Source of the DNA: Plantago elongata
Lineage: Eukaryota > Streptophyta > Magnoliopsida > Lamiales > Plantaginaceae
Direction of reading: 5' to 3'
DNA: 64,000 nucleotides
Assembly (NCBI GenBank): GCA_036897095.1
Contig: JAYMSP010000201.1
Coordinates: forward strand, 1 to 64,000
In this document: piece by piece, positions 24,069 to 41,607 of the stretch
How the letters are laid out: the number at the start of each line of letters is the position of its first letter
How positions within the stretch are numbered: the first letter of the stretch is position 1
Notes under the pieces: model-generated
Database searches by the model: none
What the model saw: the letters and a program-made list of their open reading frames with translations, nothing else
Told to the model about the DNA's origin: nothing
Made by a program: the position numbers and the translations under genes

Positions 24069-24500
24069 GTCTAGTTTTTATAAAAATAGCATGTGTTTTA
24101 GTTTTTACCAGTATTCGTCTAGTTTTACATGTGATATCCTTATGTTGTGCATTTGTGTTGAACCGTTTAATTTTTATTATGTATTATCTAATTTTTACAA
24201 TATATTGTCTAGATTTTATAACTATATTGTCTAGATTTTATAAATGATCTTATTTAGTTTTATTACTTATACATAAATTTTATTTGGTGTAATCTATATT
24301 GTCTAGATTTTACATTATATTGTCTAGTTTATAAAATGAATTATCTAGCTTTTACATGATATTAAATTTACACTATTATTTAGTTTTTACATTATATTGT
24401 TTAGTTTTTACTTGACCCGTTAATACTGAATTCGAGTTAAAAGATCCGCAAAAAATCATCTGAAGTCAAATTGTGATAAAAATATATAATTGTCTAGTTT
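24060..24500. repeat. Array of degenerate TTGTCTAGTTTTTACA motifs
   Basis: About a dozen variants of ATATTGTCTAGATTTTA or TCTAGTTTTTAC recur at irregular spacing, mostly about 20-40 bp. They are too diverged for a simple satellite. The array starts at the Stowaway-like end. Confidence 0.7.
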
Positions 24501-24968
24501 TACCATTTGAAGGGTACTTTCGAGTCTCTCTATCAGGGTCTTTCAGATGACTCATGAATTTTACCCTTCCAATATGTTATTTCTATAACCTGAATATTCA
24601 TTTTGATATTGTAACACTTTCCACGTACGTATACATACCGTGTATGTGATATTTTTGATTAGTTGATAAGTAATAAAATTGTGACTTAATATCCAGCTCG
24701 GGTTCATGTTGATCATGTTAAAAAATGAAACTTCAGCGGTCCTCTCAAACTAGTAGACAGCCACTAGGGACAAGACAGTAAAGTAAATTTTGTCACTGGT
24801 GCTTGGCATTTGGATTTACATGATTAATTTTTGCCTATATAAGTAAATATTGGTGCATGTAGTTGTATATAAAGTTGATAAGTTAACAAGAAAGCAACCA
24901 ATTCTCCTCAGGTAACAATAAGGAATCCTTGAGTTCCTATAAGTGATCAACAAAGTACATTCAAGAAA

Positions 24969-25596
24969 ATGGCTCAAATGAAGTACGATGATGACGAAAG
25001 ATTCAGTAAGTTCTGGTCGAAATCTCCAGCAGTATCACTAGCAGCAAGAGTTGTGACATTGGTTTCTCTTGTTATCTCAATTGTCATACTAAAGACCAAC
25101 AATATTCAAGTCATGGATGGATTTCAGACTACCAACAGCTATGAAGGTTTCCGCTCTTACAAGTAATGACACATCTCTCTAATTTTCTCGTATTCTGAGA
25201 ATTAATATAAATGAAGTATTCATATTTCTAATCAGGTCGCAATTATTTTGCAGATACATGTTCTATGTGATGGTGATTGGTCTCGTCTACACTGCAGTGC
25301 AGCTCCCGTTTGCAGCATACTACATGAAAACGAAAAAACCTCTGATAAACAACAGCGTCATCCTCAAGTTGGATTTCATCGTGGATCTCGTATTGGTCTT
25401 CTTTCTGGCAACTGCAGTTGGAGCTGCATTTGGCATGACAGTGGACTCAATGAGGTATAGTTGGCTTGACGTAGAACGGAGCAAGATGGAGCATTTCTTT
25501 CACATGGCTCTTATTTCAGCTTCATTCCTTTTTATTGGATGCGTATTTTCTGCAGTTTCTTTATTTCATTCTGCAATGGCTCTGTCTAGAAACTAG
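24969..25596 (+). CDS. CASP-like membrane protein, tandem copy 4
   Basis: Exons 24969-25162 and 25254-25596 (phase 2; TACAA|GTAATG to TTGCAG|ATACATG) give 178 aa. This is the most diverged intact member. Its N-terminus is MAQMKYDDDERFSKFW. Helix 1 keeps the Arg (LAARVVTLVSLVISIVIL). Helix 3 keeps an Asp (FIVDLVLVFFLATAVGAAFG). YYMKTKK after helix 2 and FGMT after helix 3 are shared with copies 1 and 2. Exon 2 has exactly the length of exon 2 in copies 1 and 2. Its promoter region does not resemble theirs, so it is the older or independent duplicate and may be expressed differently. Confidence 0.85.
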
Positions 25597-26386
25597 CTCC
25601 AATTGAGTTACTGTACTATTTATTATTCCTTCGATCCAAGATCGAATCTCTCTATGTTCTTAGTCAAGATGATTGATTAACGTTTAAGAATTCATGTAAC
25701 AAATTTATTATAATAAACGGGCAAGGAAGTTCAGTTCATCAAACTGATAAATTTATCATTGGAAATCTCTAAGTTCAATGGGCTAACCTTTAAAGTTTAA
25801 CCTCATAACAAAACTTCTCATTGAATACTAATAATCCACTTTTGTTAGGGAGTTTTTGTTCCCAACTACAATCCGGTCTTGTGCCTGCAGCTTGAATTTT
25901 AGCTCGTAGTTTTAAAACCGAACCAGGGCTGGTTTGCATTTGAGCTTGAGTCGAGATGTGAGATACTCGACTCGGCTCGCTCGTATATCGCAGACATTAA
26001 AATCCTAAAATACATAACATGATATATATTTAGCAGAGAGTTTAGGAGGTTGTTGACCAAGAAGCATTGCGTTTCCCCTGTAGCATAAAATTTGTCGGGA
26101 CACAAAACATATCAAAAGCATGACGTCATTTATATTATCTTGGACATAACTCATGCTAGTTCTCACCCGATACATTTTATCATTCACAACACATCATGCA
26201 CAAAGTGACCTAATTTTAATCAACCAACATTTTCGTTATTTCAATTCCTTCCTCTCCTTAGATTTAGTCCGCAGTATTTATAAATCATTTGGTGTCATAA
26301 GTGTGACACATATAATACATTTCTATTCATGTCTTTAAATCATGTCACATGTGAACATTCTGAATTCCTCTTGATTGATGATCATA
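25597..26386. other. Intergenic region, CASPL copy 4 to MS1
   Basis: Holds the CASPL 3'UTR and the MS1 promoter; TATTTATAAAT at about 26275-26285 is a plausible TATA box about 110 bp before the start. Nothing else was recognised. Confidence 0.5.
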
Positions 26387-28666
26387 ATGTCTCAGTTGGA
26401 CCTCAGCGGCTTCAGGAAGAGGAAGAGAGGCGAACGTGTGTTCAAATTTACGACCTTTGGGGAGATAGGCTATCCGGCTGAGTTTACGGGCTCTTTTCAT
26501 GAGAATGTTAGAGCTCTGCTGGAGTACGGTCAGGTGGAGACTGGTGCGTGTGGGACAATGGCCAGCTGGTCATTCCAACTGGAGGTTCGTCGCCATCCTT
26601 TGCTTCACGTGTTCCTGTTTGTCGTTGAGGAGCCTATTGAGTTGTCACTTGAGCTTCACTGCAGACACTGCCAATACATAGGTATTCTGATGTACACATG
26701 TATAGCAGAAAAGAAACTTCTTTTGTTACATAGGCATATTTCGAAGTGAAATTGATGATAATTTGCTCCTGTCTAACATACTTAGGTACGTTTGGGGTGC
26801 GAAAAATCGTGCAGTTCTTTCGTAGTTACCTTCTAGTTCGGTAAGTATTTCGTTACAACTAATTTCATTACAAACACATTATATCTAGCTCAGGTTGGGG
26901 GCATCACATGATATGCAACAAGAAGTACCATTTCTTGTTGCCATCGAACTTAGGTCCGGGCGAAAATGGTAAAACGGATTGGAACATTGAATTACATGGA
27001 GATGAAAGTCATAAAATGCATGGAGTATTTCACTCCAATGGTTTTGGTCATTTGCTCTGCATCAATGGGTCAGAAAACGGGTCGGACTTGCTAGGCTACC
27101 AGATCATGGAGTTCTGGGATCGGTTATGCTCCAAGCTAGGAGCAAGGTCTGCATATGCAATTTAAATTATGGTGACTGGATTCTGATATGTATGCATATT
27201 CTGATGTACTTTATTAATGGTGAAGGAAAGTGAGCTTGAAAGATGTGGCGAAGAAGAAAGGCATGGATCTTCGACTACTTCACGCGGTGGCTTATGGTAA
27301 ACCTTGGTTTGGTCGTTGGGACTACACGTTTGGGCGTGGAAGCTTTGGCGTTAATCAAGAAACTTATCAGGCTGCAGTAAAAGCCATTCGCAGCATTCCC
27401 CTGAACCTACTCACTCATCATGATCAGGTGTTTGAGTTAACTGACCATGAGACTCAAATCATATTGGCACGCTACCAAGTTTTATCATGTCATCCCCTGA
27501 TGACCCTAGGTGATCTGTTTCGCTTCATGTTTGACCAGAAATACCGACTGGCTAAAGAAAATTCACTCTACGCTGGGATCATGTCTGATACATCTTGTCG
27601 GTGGTCCCCCAAGCGCGTTGAGATGGCCATTCATGTTGTTGTGGAAGCTCTAAAACGATCTGAATCCAGGTATGCAGTTAATATGTTTCCTTTATATAGG
27701 CGGTGAGCCTCATCCGCTACCCTTAGGTAAAGTGGTAGGCAAAGTTCCAACAGTATACGTCTCAGTTTTTCTAATTAAAATTTCTTGAACAGGTGGGTAT
27801 CAAGACAACACGTCCGAGACGTCGCACGTGCATACATCGGTGATACGGGTTTATTGGATTTTGTGCTCAAGTCGCTAGGGAACCACATAGTCGGAAAGTA
27901 CTTTGTTACCAAAGTTCTGGAATATTGTTTAGAAGATGTGTCGCCCAAACCAAAGTCACTTATAAATCAGAACAATCTCTCTTGGGCTCAACTGACAAGG
28001 GACATTTTCTACATGAATAAGAACATTTTAACAAGAGATCAAACCAACACAACCATTTCCAACAATGGTACACATGCACTTGCTACTATAGCAGTAGCAT
28101 CAAGAATCATTCTGGACACCAAGTACCTTGTCAAAGAATATTGGGGCGATGAAGCTGTACACGACGATGATCAGATCACGAATAAGTTAAAGATATATTG
28201 CGCCGTAATGTTGGCGAATGATTCTGAATCAAGATCTGATAGCATGACAATATCTACACCGTACCATTGTTTCAAGTTGAAAAGAAATGCTACATTTAGC
28301 GAGTTGAAATTTGAAGTAGAGAAGACATTTAGAGAAATATACTGGGGGTTAAGAGATTTTACCCCGATTCCAACTCACAGTATCAACTCTGATGGATCGG
28401 ATTTGGTGTTCAAGACAGCTAAACCGGATAGTAAGATCTCGTTTGAGTGTAACATGATTAGTGATCATGGGTTGTTGATGGGAGTGGTCGACTGTATTTG
28501 TGGAACTAAAGATGATGATGGGGAGAGGCTGGTATGTTGTGATATATGTCAAGTTTGGCAGCATACAAGGTGTGTCCAGATACCAGATAGTGATGAAGTT
28601 CCCACAATATTTTTGTGTAATACATGTGAGCAGGACATAATGTTGCGCTTCCCTCATTTACCATAG
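26387..28666 (+). CDS. MS1: PHD-finger protein MALE STERILITY 1
   Basis: Nuclear PHD-type regulator that in Arabidopsis is tapetum-specific and required for pollen wall formation and tapetal breakdown. Four exons, 26387-26681, 26894-27146, 27226-27669 and 27793-28666, join in phase to give 621 aa. The protein opens with RKRKRGERVFKFTTFGE. It contains the MS1/MMD1 family blocks HCRHCQYIGWG, MHGVFHSNGFGHLLCINGSE, KPWFGRWDYTFGRGSFGV, SCRWSPKRVEMA and AYIGDTGLLDFVLKSLGN. The C-terminal PHD finger, about residues 564-612, shows the Cys4-His-Cys3 pattern (DCICGT, CCDICQVWQHTRC, LCNTC). An ATG nine bases upstream (26378) is an alternative start. A few residues usually present before KVLEYCLED are missing, which may be lineage-specific. 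MMD1/DUET is the other candidate, but MS1 fits better. Confidence 0.93.
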
Positions 28667-30506
28667 TTTGTTTCAGATTGTTATGTTTGTTTGTGTTTGT
28701 TTCTATTATTTCAAGAACAATGACCAGTTTGAGGTCTTCCATTAATATCTTATTAAGATGTTGTCTTCATATAATATCTTCTTTGGTTGGTTTATTGCAC
28801 ATTTAACTCACACCCCCAAAAGATTCAAGCTAACACCTCCATGAAAGTGTCCAACAGAATACGAAAAGGAAGAACAGAGACTGGTAGATAACAGAAACAG
28901 AAAAACATAACACCATGTTAAGAACTTAAGACCCTGAGTAAATGACCCTAAATTTCAAACCTTCAGAAACTTACTTCTCATTTCTTCAGTAAGAAACAGA
29001 AACAGAAAAAAGCCCAACACAAGAAATTGAGAGCGAGGAAAGTTGTGACTCTAAACCTAAGTTTCAACTAGTAGCTTCAGAAGCCTAATTCACACTGCCA
29101 AACTCATACAAAAGTAAATATTCTTCATCAGCATTTTCCTAACATCTGACTGAAGAATGCAAGTCTTGACATAAATTCAGATATTCAGTCTAATTTAGGA
29201 GTGACAACATACATGGAAAAGCTTGCAGGATATTCAAGTAAAGCAGTGTTAATCTTGGAGTTAGTGCTATTTGCATGGGGCAGTCGCTTTATCAGTAAGA
29301 TCTACTACATGGTTAGGAAATTCATCTGTCTCTGAGGTTGAAGACTTCTACAATCATGATATATATACTGCTACTTCAAAGTTATGTGCAAATGGACCAT
29401 GGAACCTTATTTCTCATATAGTATAAGAACATTAGATAAAAATGAATTTAAAGCTCGAAAGTAAGATGCTGTATGCACAAAATGTCATCAAGAGTGGTTG
29501 GAGACAAAACATTGCTGCTACAAGAAAGAGTGTTTTTACTCTGCACATACTGTAAATAGCAAATAGAAAATGCTAGAAAGAAAAGAAGCAGACTGGAGCA
29601 GTATGAAACATACCTCGCCAAAAATATGCTTCAAGATCATATCAGCATCTGTTACACACGAGGCTCTACTTTCCCTATTGACATATTGATGCTCCTTGAA
29701 TTGGGTTCAAGTACATATCAGATTTCACAGCAGCAGGAAGCTAAATGATAATCAGATACGAACATATCACAAAGCGAATCAGAAATGCAGACCTTTTCTT
29801 CCTAGTTCCTCCTTTCACCTTATTCCTCACCACCCCAGACATGTTAAGAACAAACATAGCATAATAAGAGCAGACCTACTAAAAATAAAAACATAGTAGA
29901 TTTTAGATTTATATCAGAGAAACAAGCAGCTATTACCTAAAGAATGCATTATTATTGAGATTCATCAAATGTTTGTTTGGAACCAAAATTAACTTTTCAG
30001 GACATCATACAAGGTACAGAATAACAGTGCTACGTAACTAGTACAATGATCATAATCATTATAGAAGAAATAACAAATGAAAAAAAGAAAGAAAAAGAAC
30101 TTGACCTCAAAAAACAGCATGCAATCAACTCCCCAGGGCATTTCACAACATGCAGAATATTTCCATGATATTAGAAAAGAAAGAAAGAAGGGAAGGGAAG
30201 GGAATAGAGAACACCTCAAATCTCATGAAAAATATGACACAAAATAGAAATCTCTGTACACATACTGTAGCAAAGCCTCTAGCATATTCAATAATTGAAC
30301 TATTGAAACTGAAGGAAAATAAAACCAACAGTTTGGACATTTGTGACTTTCTGATTCATTGATCATTGCGGCAAATAGAATGCCCGAACAGCAGTGCTAT
30401 CACCAAGTCATTATACATTTAGAAGTAAAGATTATTATTCAAACTGATGAAATGACAAATAATAAGCAGGAAATCCTTGTTGAGGTAACTGCCAAAGTGT
30501 GAATAA
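28667..30506. other. Intergenic region between convergent MS1 and IPK2
   Basis: This 1.8-kb spacer lies between two converging genes and should contain both 3'UTRs. The sequence is AT-rich without recognisable genes, RNAs or terminal repeats. Confidence 0.5.
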
Positions 30507-31418
30507 CTAAGTCTCGAAGTAAGTCATAATCTCTTGCCAATCCTTGCCATTTTTTGAATGAGCATTATTTTTCTGAGTAGCACAGTCTTCGGCGCCAGTA
30601 AGAATCTCAGAGATGAACTTTATCAAAGAGCAGAGCCCACCCAAGAAGTTATGGTCAATAACCCCCTTCCCTTCGAAAACGTGCGCAAAATCAATTAGCT
30701 TGATCTCTGCCCTTGGGCTCTTTCCACTGGCAGCCAGCTCCTTCTGGAACATCATTAGAATTGAACAGGAGTAGAGATGATAAATGTTTTGGTCCTCGAA
30801 CCATGCCTTCAACTCCAGTAACTGGGATAAGATACCAGTAGAGCCACCATAAACAACAGAAGCAAAAGCACAATCTGGTTCCGAATCTGTATCGGCGGAA
30901 ACAAACTTTCTGAGAGTTAATTTCACATCTTCAACTGAAAAAGACTTAACCGACTTCTTATCAGGCTTCCAGTAGCCCAGTTCTTGACTTCTGAAGGCTT
31001 GTAAACCTGATAATCTGAACCCCAATGAAACACTGGTACCTTCTATATCTTTCCTCAAACATTTCTTGATGTAGTCCTCTGGTGCTTCTGGGGACCAGGT
31101 TCTTGCACCCATCTTAATGTCCATGATAGAAGGATTAACTCGGCCAAAGTTAAAATCCTCTAAAACTAGGTGAGCTTGCATGCCAGATCCATCAGATGCC
31201 TCAATTTGCTGAGTACCATAAAATTTGGGGAAAAAGCGACTAATGTTGCCAGGTATGCTAGCATTTGAAGAGAAGGACGTGTAAAAGGCAACCTCATTAG
31301 ATCCGCGCTCATCACCTTGAAGAGGCTTGTAGAAACGCCCTGAATCGTCTACGAGAGGTCCTAGCTTTCCATCAACAGCTTTGTGCCCTGCAACCTGATT
31401 ATCCGGGACTTTAAGCAT
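30507..31418 (-). CDS. IPK2: Inositol polyphosphate multikinase (IPK2)
   Basis: Phosphorylates inositol trisphosphate and tetrakisphosphate at the 6 and 3 positions, toward InsP5. In plants it acts in nucleus and cytosol. The coding region is a single 303-codon exon, the usual plant architecture and length. Family motifs are all present: PSIMDIKMG at about residues 96-104 (the PxxxDxKxG inositol-binding signature), YSCSILMMF at about 216-224 (the SSLL-like position) and IDFAH at about 242-246 (metal/ATP binding). LEDFNFG and GFRLSGLQ are further matches. The ATG at 31416-31418 is the only reasonable start. A TTTGTGCAG acceptor just upstream suggests a 5'UTR intron, listed separately. It converges with MS1. 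Confidence 0.95.
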   Translation of the reverse strand: MLKVPDNQVAGHKAVDGKLGPLVDDSGRFYKPLQGDERGSNEVAFYTSFSSNASIPGNISRFFPKFYGTQQIEASDGSGMQAHLVLEDFNFGRVNPSIMDIKMGARTWSPEAPEDYIKKCLRKDIEGTSVSLGFRLSGLQAFRSQELGYWKPDKKSVKSFSVEDVKLTLRKFVSADTDSEPDCAFASVVYGGSTGILSQLLELKAWFEDQNIYHLYSCSILMMFQKELAASGKSPRAEIKLIDFAHVFEGKGVIDHNFLGGLCSLIKFISEILTGAEDCATQKNNAHSKNGKDWQEIMTYFET

Positions 31419-31442
31419 GGCTTCTTATTATAAAGACTTCAA

Positions 31443-32077
31443 CTGCACAAATCCTGATCCAGTAAAGTAAGTTCCTAGAAAACAGAATCAATTTGGCCTT
31501 GTAAAACCTGATAATCTTGATACAACTTCAGGTTCTGTAAAAATATCGCTCGTTTTATTGAGCAAAAGAACCAATTGACATTACTTCGACGTTAAAATAA
31601 CTTTTAAACTGAACCTACAAGCTAGGAAATAAGTTGAGCTGTCACAATCAATCTTATTGCCTAACAATAGTCACCCTTGATTAGACATATTGAAGTGGAG
31701 GTGGTTGAAAACTTGAAATTGAAGTAACATTCATGAGATCAACAAGACAACAACCAAATAAGAATACCTTATAAAAATGGTGCATCTGCAACATCAAAAT
31801 TCAAGCAACAAAACCAATCTAATTCTTGCAGTTAAACATCCAAGATTAGCAATGTGCAGGCAAATGTGATCAGTCAAACACCTTTTTGAAGGTGGCTGTA
31901 AGAATAGAAACTGAAAACCCAAGAACAAGAAGCAGCATTTGAAAATCAAAATCCGCATGCATCGATTAAAAAAAAAACTCAGAAGAATCCAAGATAATAC
32001 ATACAGTACTAAATTAAACGATGAAATCTGCAAATCAAGAAAAGAATGAGGTTTAAACGAAAGAATTTGACCTATAC
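31443..32077 (-). other. Probable intron in the IPK2 5' untranslated region
   Basis: On the minus strand a donor (GGGAAAG|GTATAG, at 32077) and an acceptor (TTTGTGCAG|TTG, ending 31443) bracket 635 bp. This would leave a 5' exon from 32078 toward about 32160 and 24 bp of leader before the ATG. It is inferred from splice signals only. Confidence 0.55.
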
Positions 32078-32479
32078 CTTTCCCGTAGATGGCAGGAATT
32101 CTCGTATTTCTTGCCACTTCGTTCTGGTGGTTGCTGGTAAAAGGTACTACTACTACTATATGGAGTTTTATTCGAATAATGATGTGTAAAAAGTGGGATG
32201 AACGAAACAGAAATCAACTTTCTGCGAATCCCTTTTCGTGTTACGCAGTACCTTTACGCGTACGATAATTCAATTTTTTATTGCTGGAAGGCAACTGGAT
32301 CATCGATCATATCGCCACCCTTTCTCTCAATTAAGTTAGAGATCGTGTCAATGAATAATTAATTGCTAATTTTATTTTAATATGCTCTTTCACAAATACC
32401 ATTTTAAAGAGGTCAGCCCAATAATAAGGTTTTAATAACGTACAGTAATTTGGATATGATGAATTCAGACCGTCTACGA

Positions 32480-33370
32480 TAAATGGGGGCCGGTGTAAAA
32501 AAATTAAACGAGCCCCAACACTATATGCAATATTAAGAAAAAAGATTTATACACATGCAAAACATCTAAAAATCAACCGTTACAAGTATTGTTTTTAATA
32601 AATGTTACAAAAAACTAAAAAAACTACTTGAAAATTGCAACTTTTCAAGTACTCTTTGAAGCAAACTTATTAATTAACTCTGAATTGAAGAACTAAGACA
32701 ATTTAAATAAAGTAGCAACCTAGCCGGAAGAAGAAAAGAAAGAAAGGAAAGAAAATTACATGACTAATCCGAAGATGGTCTTATGTCGACTGTCGGTGCC
32801 GGTCACTCAGTAAGTTACCAAATTTCGTCTCCCACGGTGGCGCGGCGCCGCGGCCGGCGGCTCCCCTTATGCAGTAAGCGGCAGTGACCCTTTTCCGGTG
32901 GAAATTTAGAGTCAAGATCCCCAAATTAAAACTCTAAATTACCAAATCCAAATTTCTAATATAACACAAGAATTTCTAGATGTTGTTTGAGTTTGATTGC
33001 TTAAGTTAGGATGAAGAATTGAAGAAGAATGAAATGTACTTATATACATGGAAATTGAACAAAAGACGACCATTTTTTCTTCGATATTTGAGAAATTGAA
33101 CGGATTCCTTCGATATTTAAGGAATTGAATGGATGGTTTAATGGAAGTTGAGAGGAATTAGGCTGAAGATTGAAGAAGCAAGAAGAAATCGAGAAAGTGT
33201 AATTCCTCCAGGCTGTAGAAATCGAGAAGTGGACTAAGCTGCAGAAATCGAAAAGTGGACCTCCAGGCTGCAGAATGGGCCATAGGTATTGGGCCTCGGG
33301 GGCCCCTAGCAAGCTGATGCCCTGCGCGGTTGGGCTTACCGCACTGGCCCTTAGCCGGGCCTGGATGAAT
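32480..33370. mobile_element. Probable hAT-like transposon remnant with GC-rich ends
   Basis: GC-rich islands stand out from AT-rich surroundings at 32480 (GGGGGCCGGTG), 32840-32865 (GCGGCGCCGCGGCCGGCGGC) and 33290-33360 (GGGCCTCGGGGGCCCC to TTAGCCGGGCCTGG). Such GGGCC-rich sequence is typical of plant MYM-type hAT remnants. No clean inverted repeats or target duplication were established. A 90-codon antisense ORF inside (33040-33312) does not look like a known protein. Confidence 0.35.
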
Positions 33371-33584
33371 TTACAATTAAAAACTTTAAAGACTTTAACG
33401 GTATAACATATGATATATGATACAATCGAAAGATAACATTTAAAGTATTAGAAAGTAGTATAACATGTTGCATAGAAGAGTACATCAACTCTTAACGAGG
33501 TTAGTATACAATCACAAATTATTTAACTAATGTAACTATAATACCATTACTATATAGAAAAAGAAATAATTAGACAGATTAGTA

Positions 33585-33682
33585 ACAACGAAGTGCAGAC
33601 CAATTGGTAAGACGTTTCACCTCCAACAAATATGTATTGGTTGGGTGTTCGAGTCACCCTTTAACCGTTTCAAGAAAAAAAG
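33585..33682 (+). mobile_element. Short tRNA-derived SINE with 15-bp target duplication
   Basis: The body has box A-like ACCAATTGGTAAGACG and a good box B (GGTGTTCGAGTCACC), then TTTAACCGTTT and a short A-rich tail. It is flanked by identical 15-bp direct repeats TTAGACAGATTAGTA at 33570-33584 and 33683-33697. At 98 bp it is small for a plant SINE, perhaps mostly the tRNA-related head. It is related to the fragment at 7655-7745. Confidence 0.8.
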
Positions 33683-33697
33683 TTAGACAGATTAGTA

Positions 33698-34958
33698 GGT
33701 TCACTCGAGGGACATGCATCATGCCTTGATGGTGTCCACTCGAATAGGTACCTCCATTATCTTGCGGTTTTGCATTTTGTTTAATAGGATTAAGGCATTC
33801 CAATTGGCCAAAGCCTTCGAGATTTTAGAGACGAGTGTAACCCATGATATAGCTCCCATGACTATAAATAGCTCAACTTAGTTCATTTATAATGTACATT
33901 TTATAGCTCAACCATTTAAGACGTTCTTTGACAGCCCCAAGCACCTTGTTGATTTTTCACCCTACTTGTCAATGGTAAGAAGGCTTCCACATCTCTTGTG
34001 ACTAACAACGTTTCTGGTACATGATGCATTTCATAATCGTGCCTAAGTGTGTCATTCATACAAGGTTTGAATTGTCCAATAGCATATTCGAACTAGACTA
34101 CCAAATTAAGCCTCACATTTTGTGGTCAAAACGTAAATCTCCAATAGTATTGACCGGACTTTGACCCGTAATTTAACATCATTGACTAACATGTGCATTT
34201 GAAAACCATCCCACAAGAATAAAAAATACGAAAATGCATTCTCAACCTCTCTCTCTTTCTTGCCTCTTTCGAGTTCCATCCACTCCACGGAGGTCTTTTC
34301 CATCTTTGACTTTACCAATTCAATGATCTGATCCCATCTTTCACGTACAATATTTCAGGTATTGTCTCTCACTAATAGCACAAAAAAACTAAGAAATAAA
34401 AAGTTATTTGTTAATGCAACTTCTGATCCATTGAAAAAACTAGACCTGAAAGAAGAATTTTTCAAATGTCGAGAAGAAAGAACTAACATTTTCATTCTAG
34501 CGGACATCTTTTTGAATTAAGCTTGTTTCCCTATGAGAGAGTATGTGTGTTCTGCGTGTGACTTTGCATTGTTTCGATTTGAAAGAGAGGAGAAAATAGC
34601 AGAAAAGAGATAAAATCGGAATATGAGAGGAGTAGATAGAAAAGCGTGCTCCACGGAATATGCTACTTTTATCCTCGTCTTTATTTATTACCAAATTTAA
34701 TCTTATGCGAGTATAAATACACGGGCCATTATTCTCACTCCACTATTCGAAGATCATACGTTTCCCTTTCCTACTATCACTGTAAGGAATTTCAATACCT
34801 TTTATCCAATCTGCAATCTCATTTCCGAATTTAACGTCATGCCAATTTACACACTCATCTCTACTCTCATCAATACTTGATCTCCTTTTTCATGTCATTT
34901 GCATTTTCAATTACTTCTTAAACTCTTCTGTTTCTGTTTTTCTTCAGCTCGTTTAAAC
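33698..34958. other. Intergenic region and PGM promoter
   Basis: AT-rich spacer without recognisable genes. GTATAAATAC at 34711-34720 is a probable TATA box about 240 bp before the phosphoglucomutase start. The leader is pyrimidine-rich. A TTTTTCTTCAG just before the start resembles a splice acceptor, so a 5'UTR intron is possible. Confidence 0.5.
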
Positions 34959-40717
<5,759 letters not shown>

Positions 40718-41214
40718 AGGTTGCAGAGGCTAAAGAAGTGTCTGCGTGTATGTGGTTACACAAGTCCATGTTACTATCTCAATTCTGAGGTTTAATGTAT
40801 CTACCGGAAGTTCCTAATAATATGTATGTTGCACCTTTCATGTTACCATCTGAGTTTGTTGGCATTTGCCAACGCTCAAGATATGTTGTGAAAACAGTGT
40901 TGTAGGATAGCATTAGATTACTTTCCATCTATATCAGGCCTAGTCCACAACTTTTCCCCCCTTATCTTTTGACTTGAGCCTATTGGCACGATTTTGTTGT
41001 TGTGAAAAATAAACCTTCATAATCTGAGGTTCATGATTCAAAATTTTTGCTTATTTTCGGCTACCTTGTTATTCCTGTTAGATTCTTCTGTATAATTTCA
41101 GAGCTATTAGTTGCATCTTTTATGAAATTATTTGTGTCCTCGAATTTTCGATCACCTAGATTTGTCTCATGGTTTGTTTGAAGTTTCTCTGTGAAATGTT
41201 ATTTCACTTTTAAC

Positions 41215-41480
41215 TCGAGTATGCTGGAAGTTGAAGAGGATATTTTCCTCTTTTCTTGTCTAGTTTTATCTGCAGGTCCCTAGTCCCTAGATCCCGATGG
41301 GGTTGGATGTATAACAATCTCACCGTGTTCAAGTTTCTCGTTGAACTCGGGTATTGGTAAGTCTAGTAGAGGCCAAACTGTGTACGAGCCTTGCGCTAAT
41401 CTTAAGGACCTTAGTTTCCATAATCTACAGGTCAATAACAGTTCCAGAGCAGAAAACAACTGACAGAATGTTTTATTATT
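41215..41480. repeat. Block duplicated near 47975-48200 and 48824-48850
   Basis: Shared segments include CTTGTCTAG, TTTATCTGCAGG, CCCTAGATCCCGATG, GAGCCTTGCGCTAATCTTAA, GGACCTTAG and CTACAGGT followed by CAATAA or TAATAA. Both copies lie downstream of a PCR gene (A here, C there), so the block was probably duplicated together with that gene. Confidence 0.7.
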
Positions 41481-41607
41481 GAATTGATTAAGAAGTCTTG
41501 CAATAGAGTCTTGGTACATGTATATATCGTCCAAGGCTCGAAACCAACCGAAGGGCAAAACACACATGAGAATAATGACATTACATTGGGATTTCATTTG
41601 GTGACTC

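Larger units (their letters stand above)
22622..24968. other. Spacer between CASPL copies 3 and 4
   Basis: A 2.3-kb AT-rich region. It contains a Stowaway-like end at about 24048-24068, a degenerate motif array at 24060-24500, and the promoter of copy 4 (TATATAAAG at 24866-24874). No credible gene was found; a 68-codon ORF at 23112 looks like chance. Confidence 0.5.

Noticed and set aside
30143-30340. Overlapping short ORFs in the MS1-IPK2 spacer
   Set aside because: Poly-Phe/Ser translations of A/G-rich non-coding DNA.
33900-34110. Antisense open frame containing LRHDYEMHHVPETLL
   Set aside because: Short and not matched to any family I know; no splice sites or start context.
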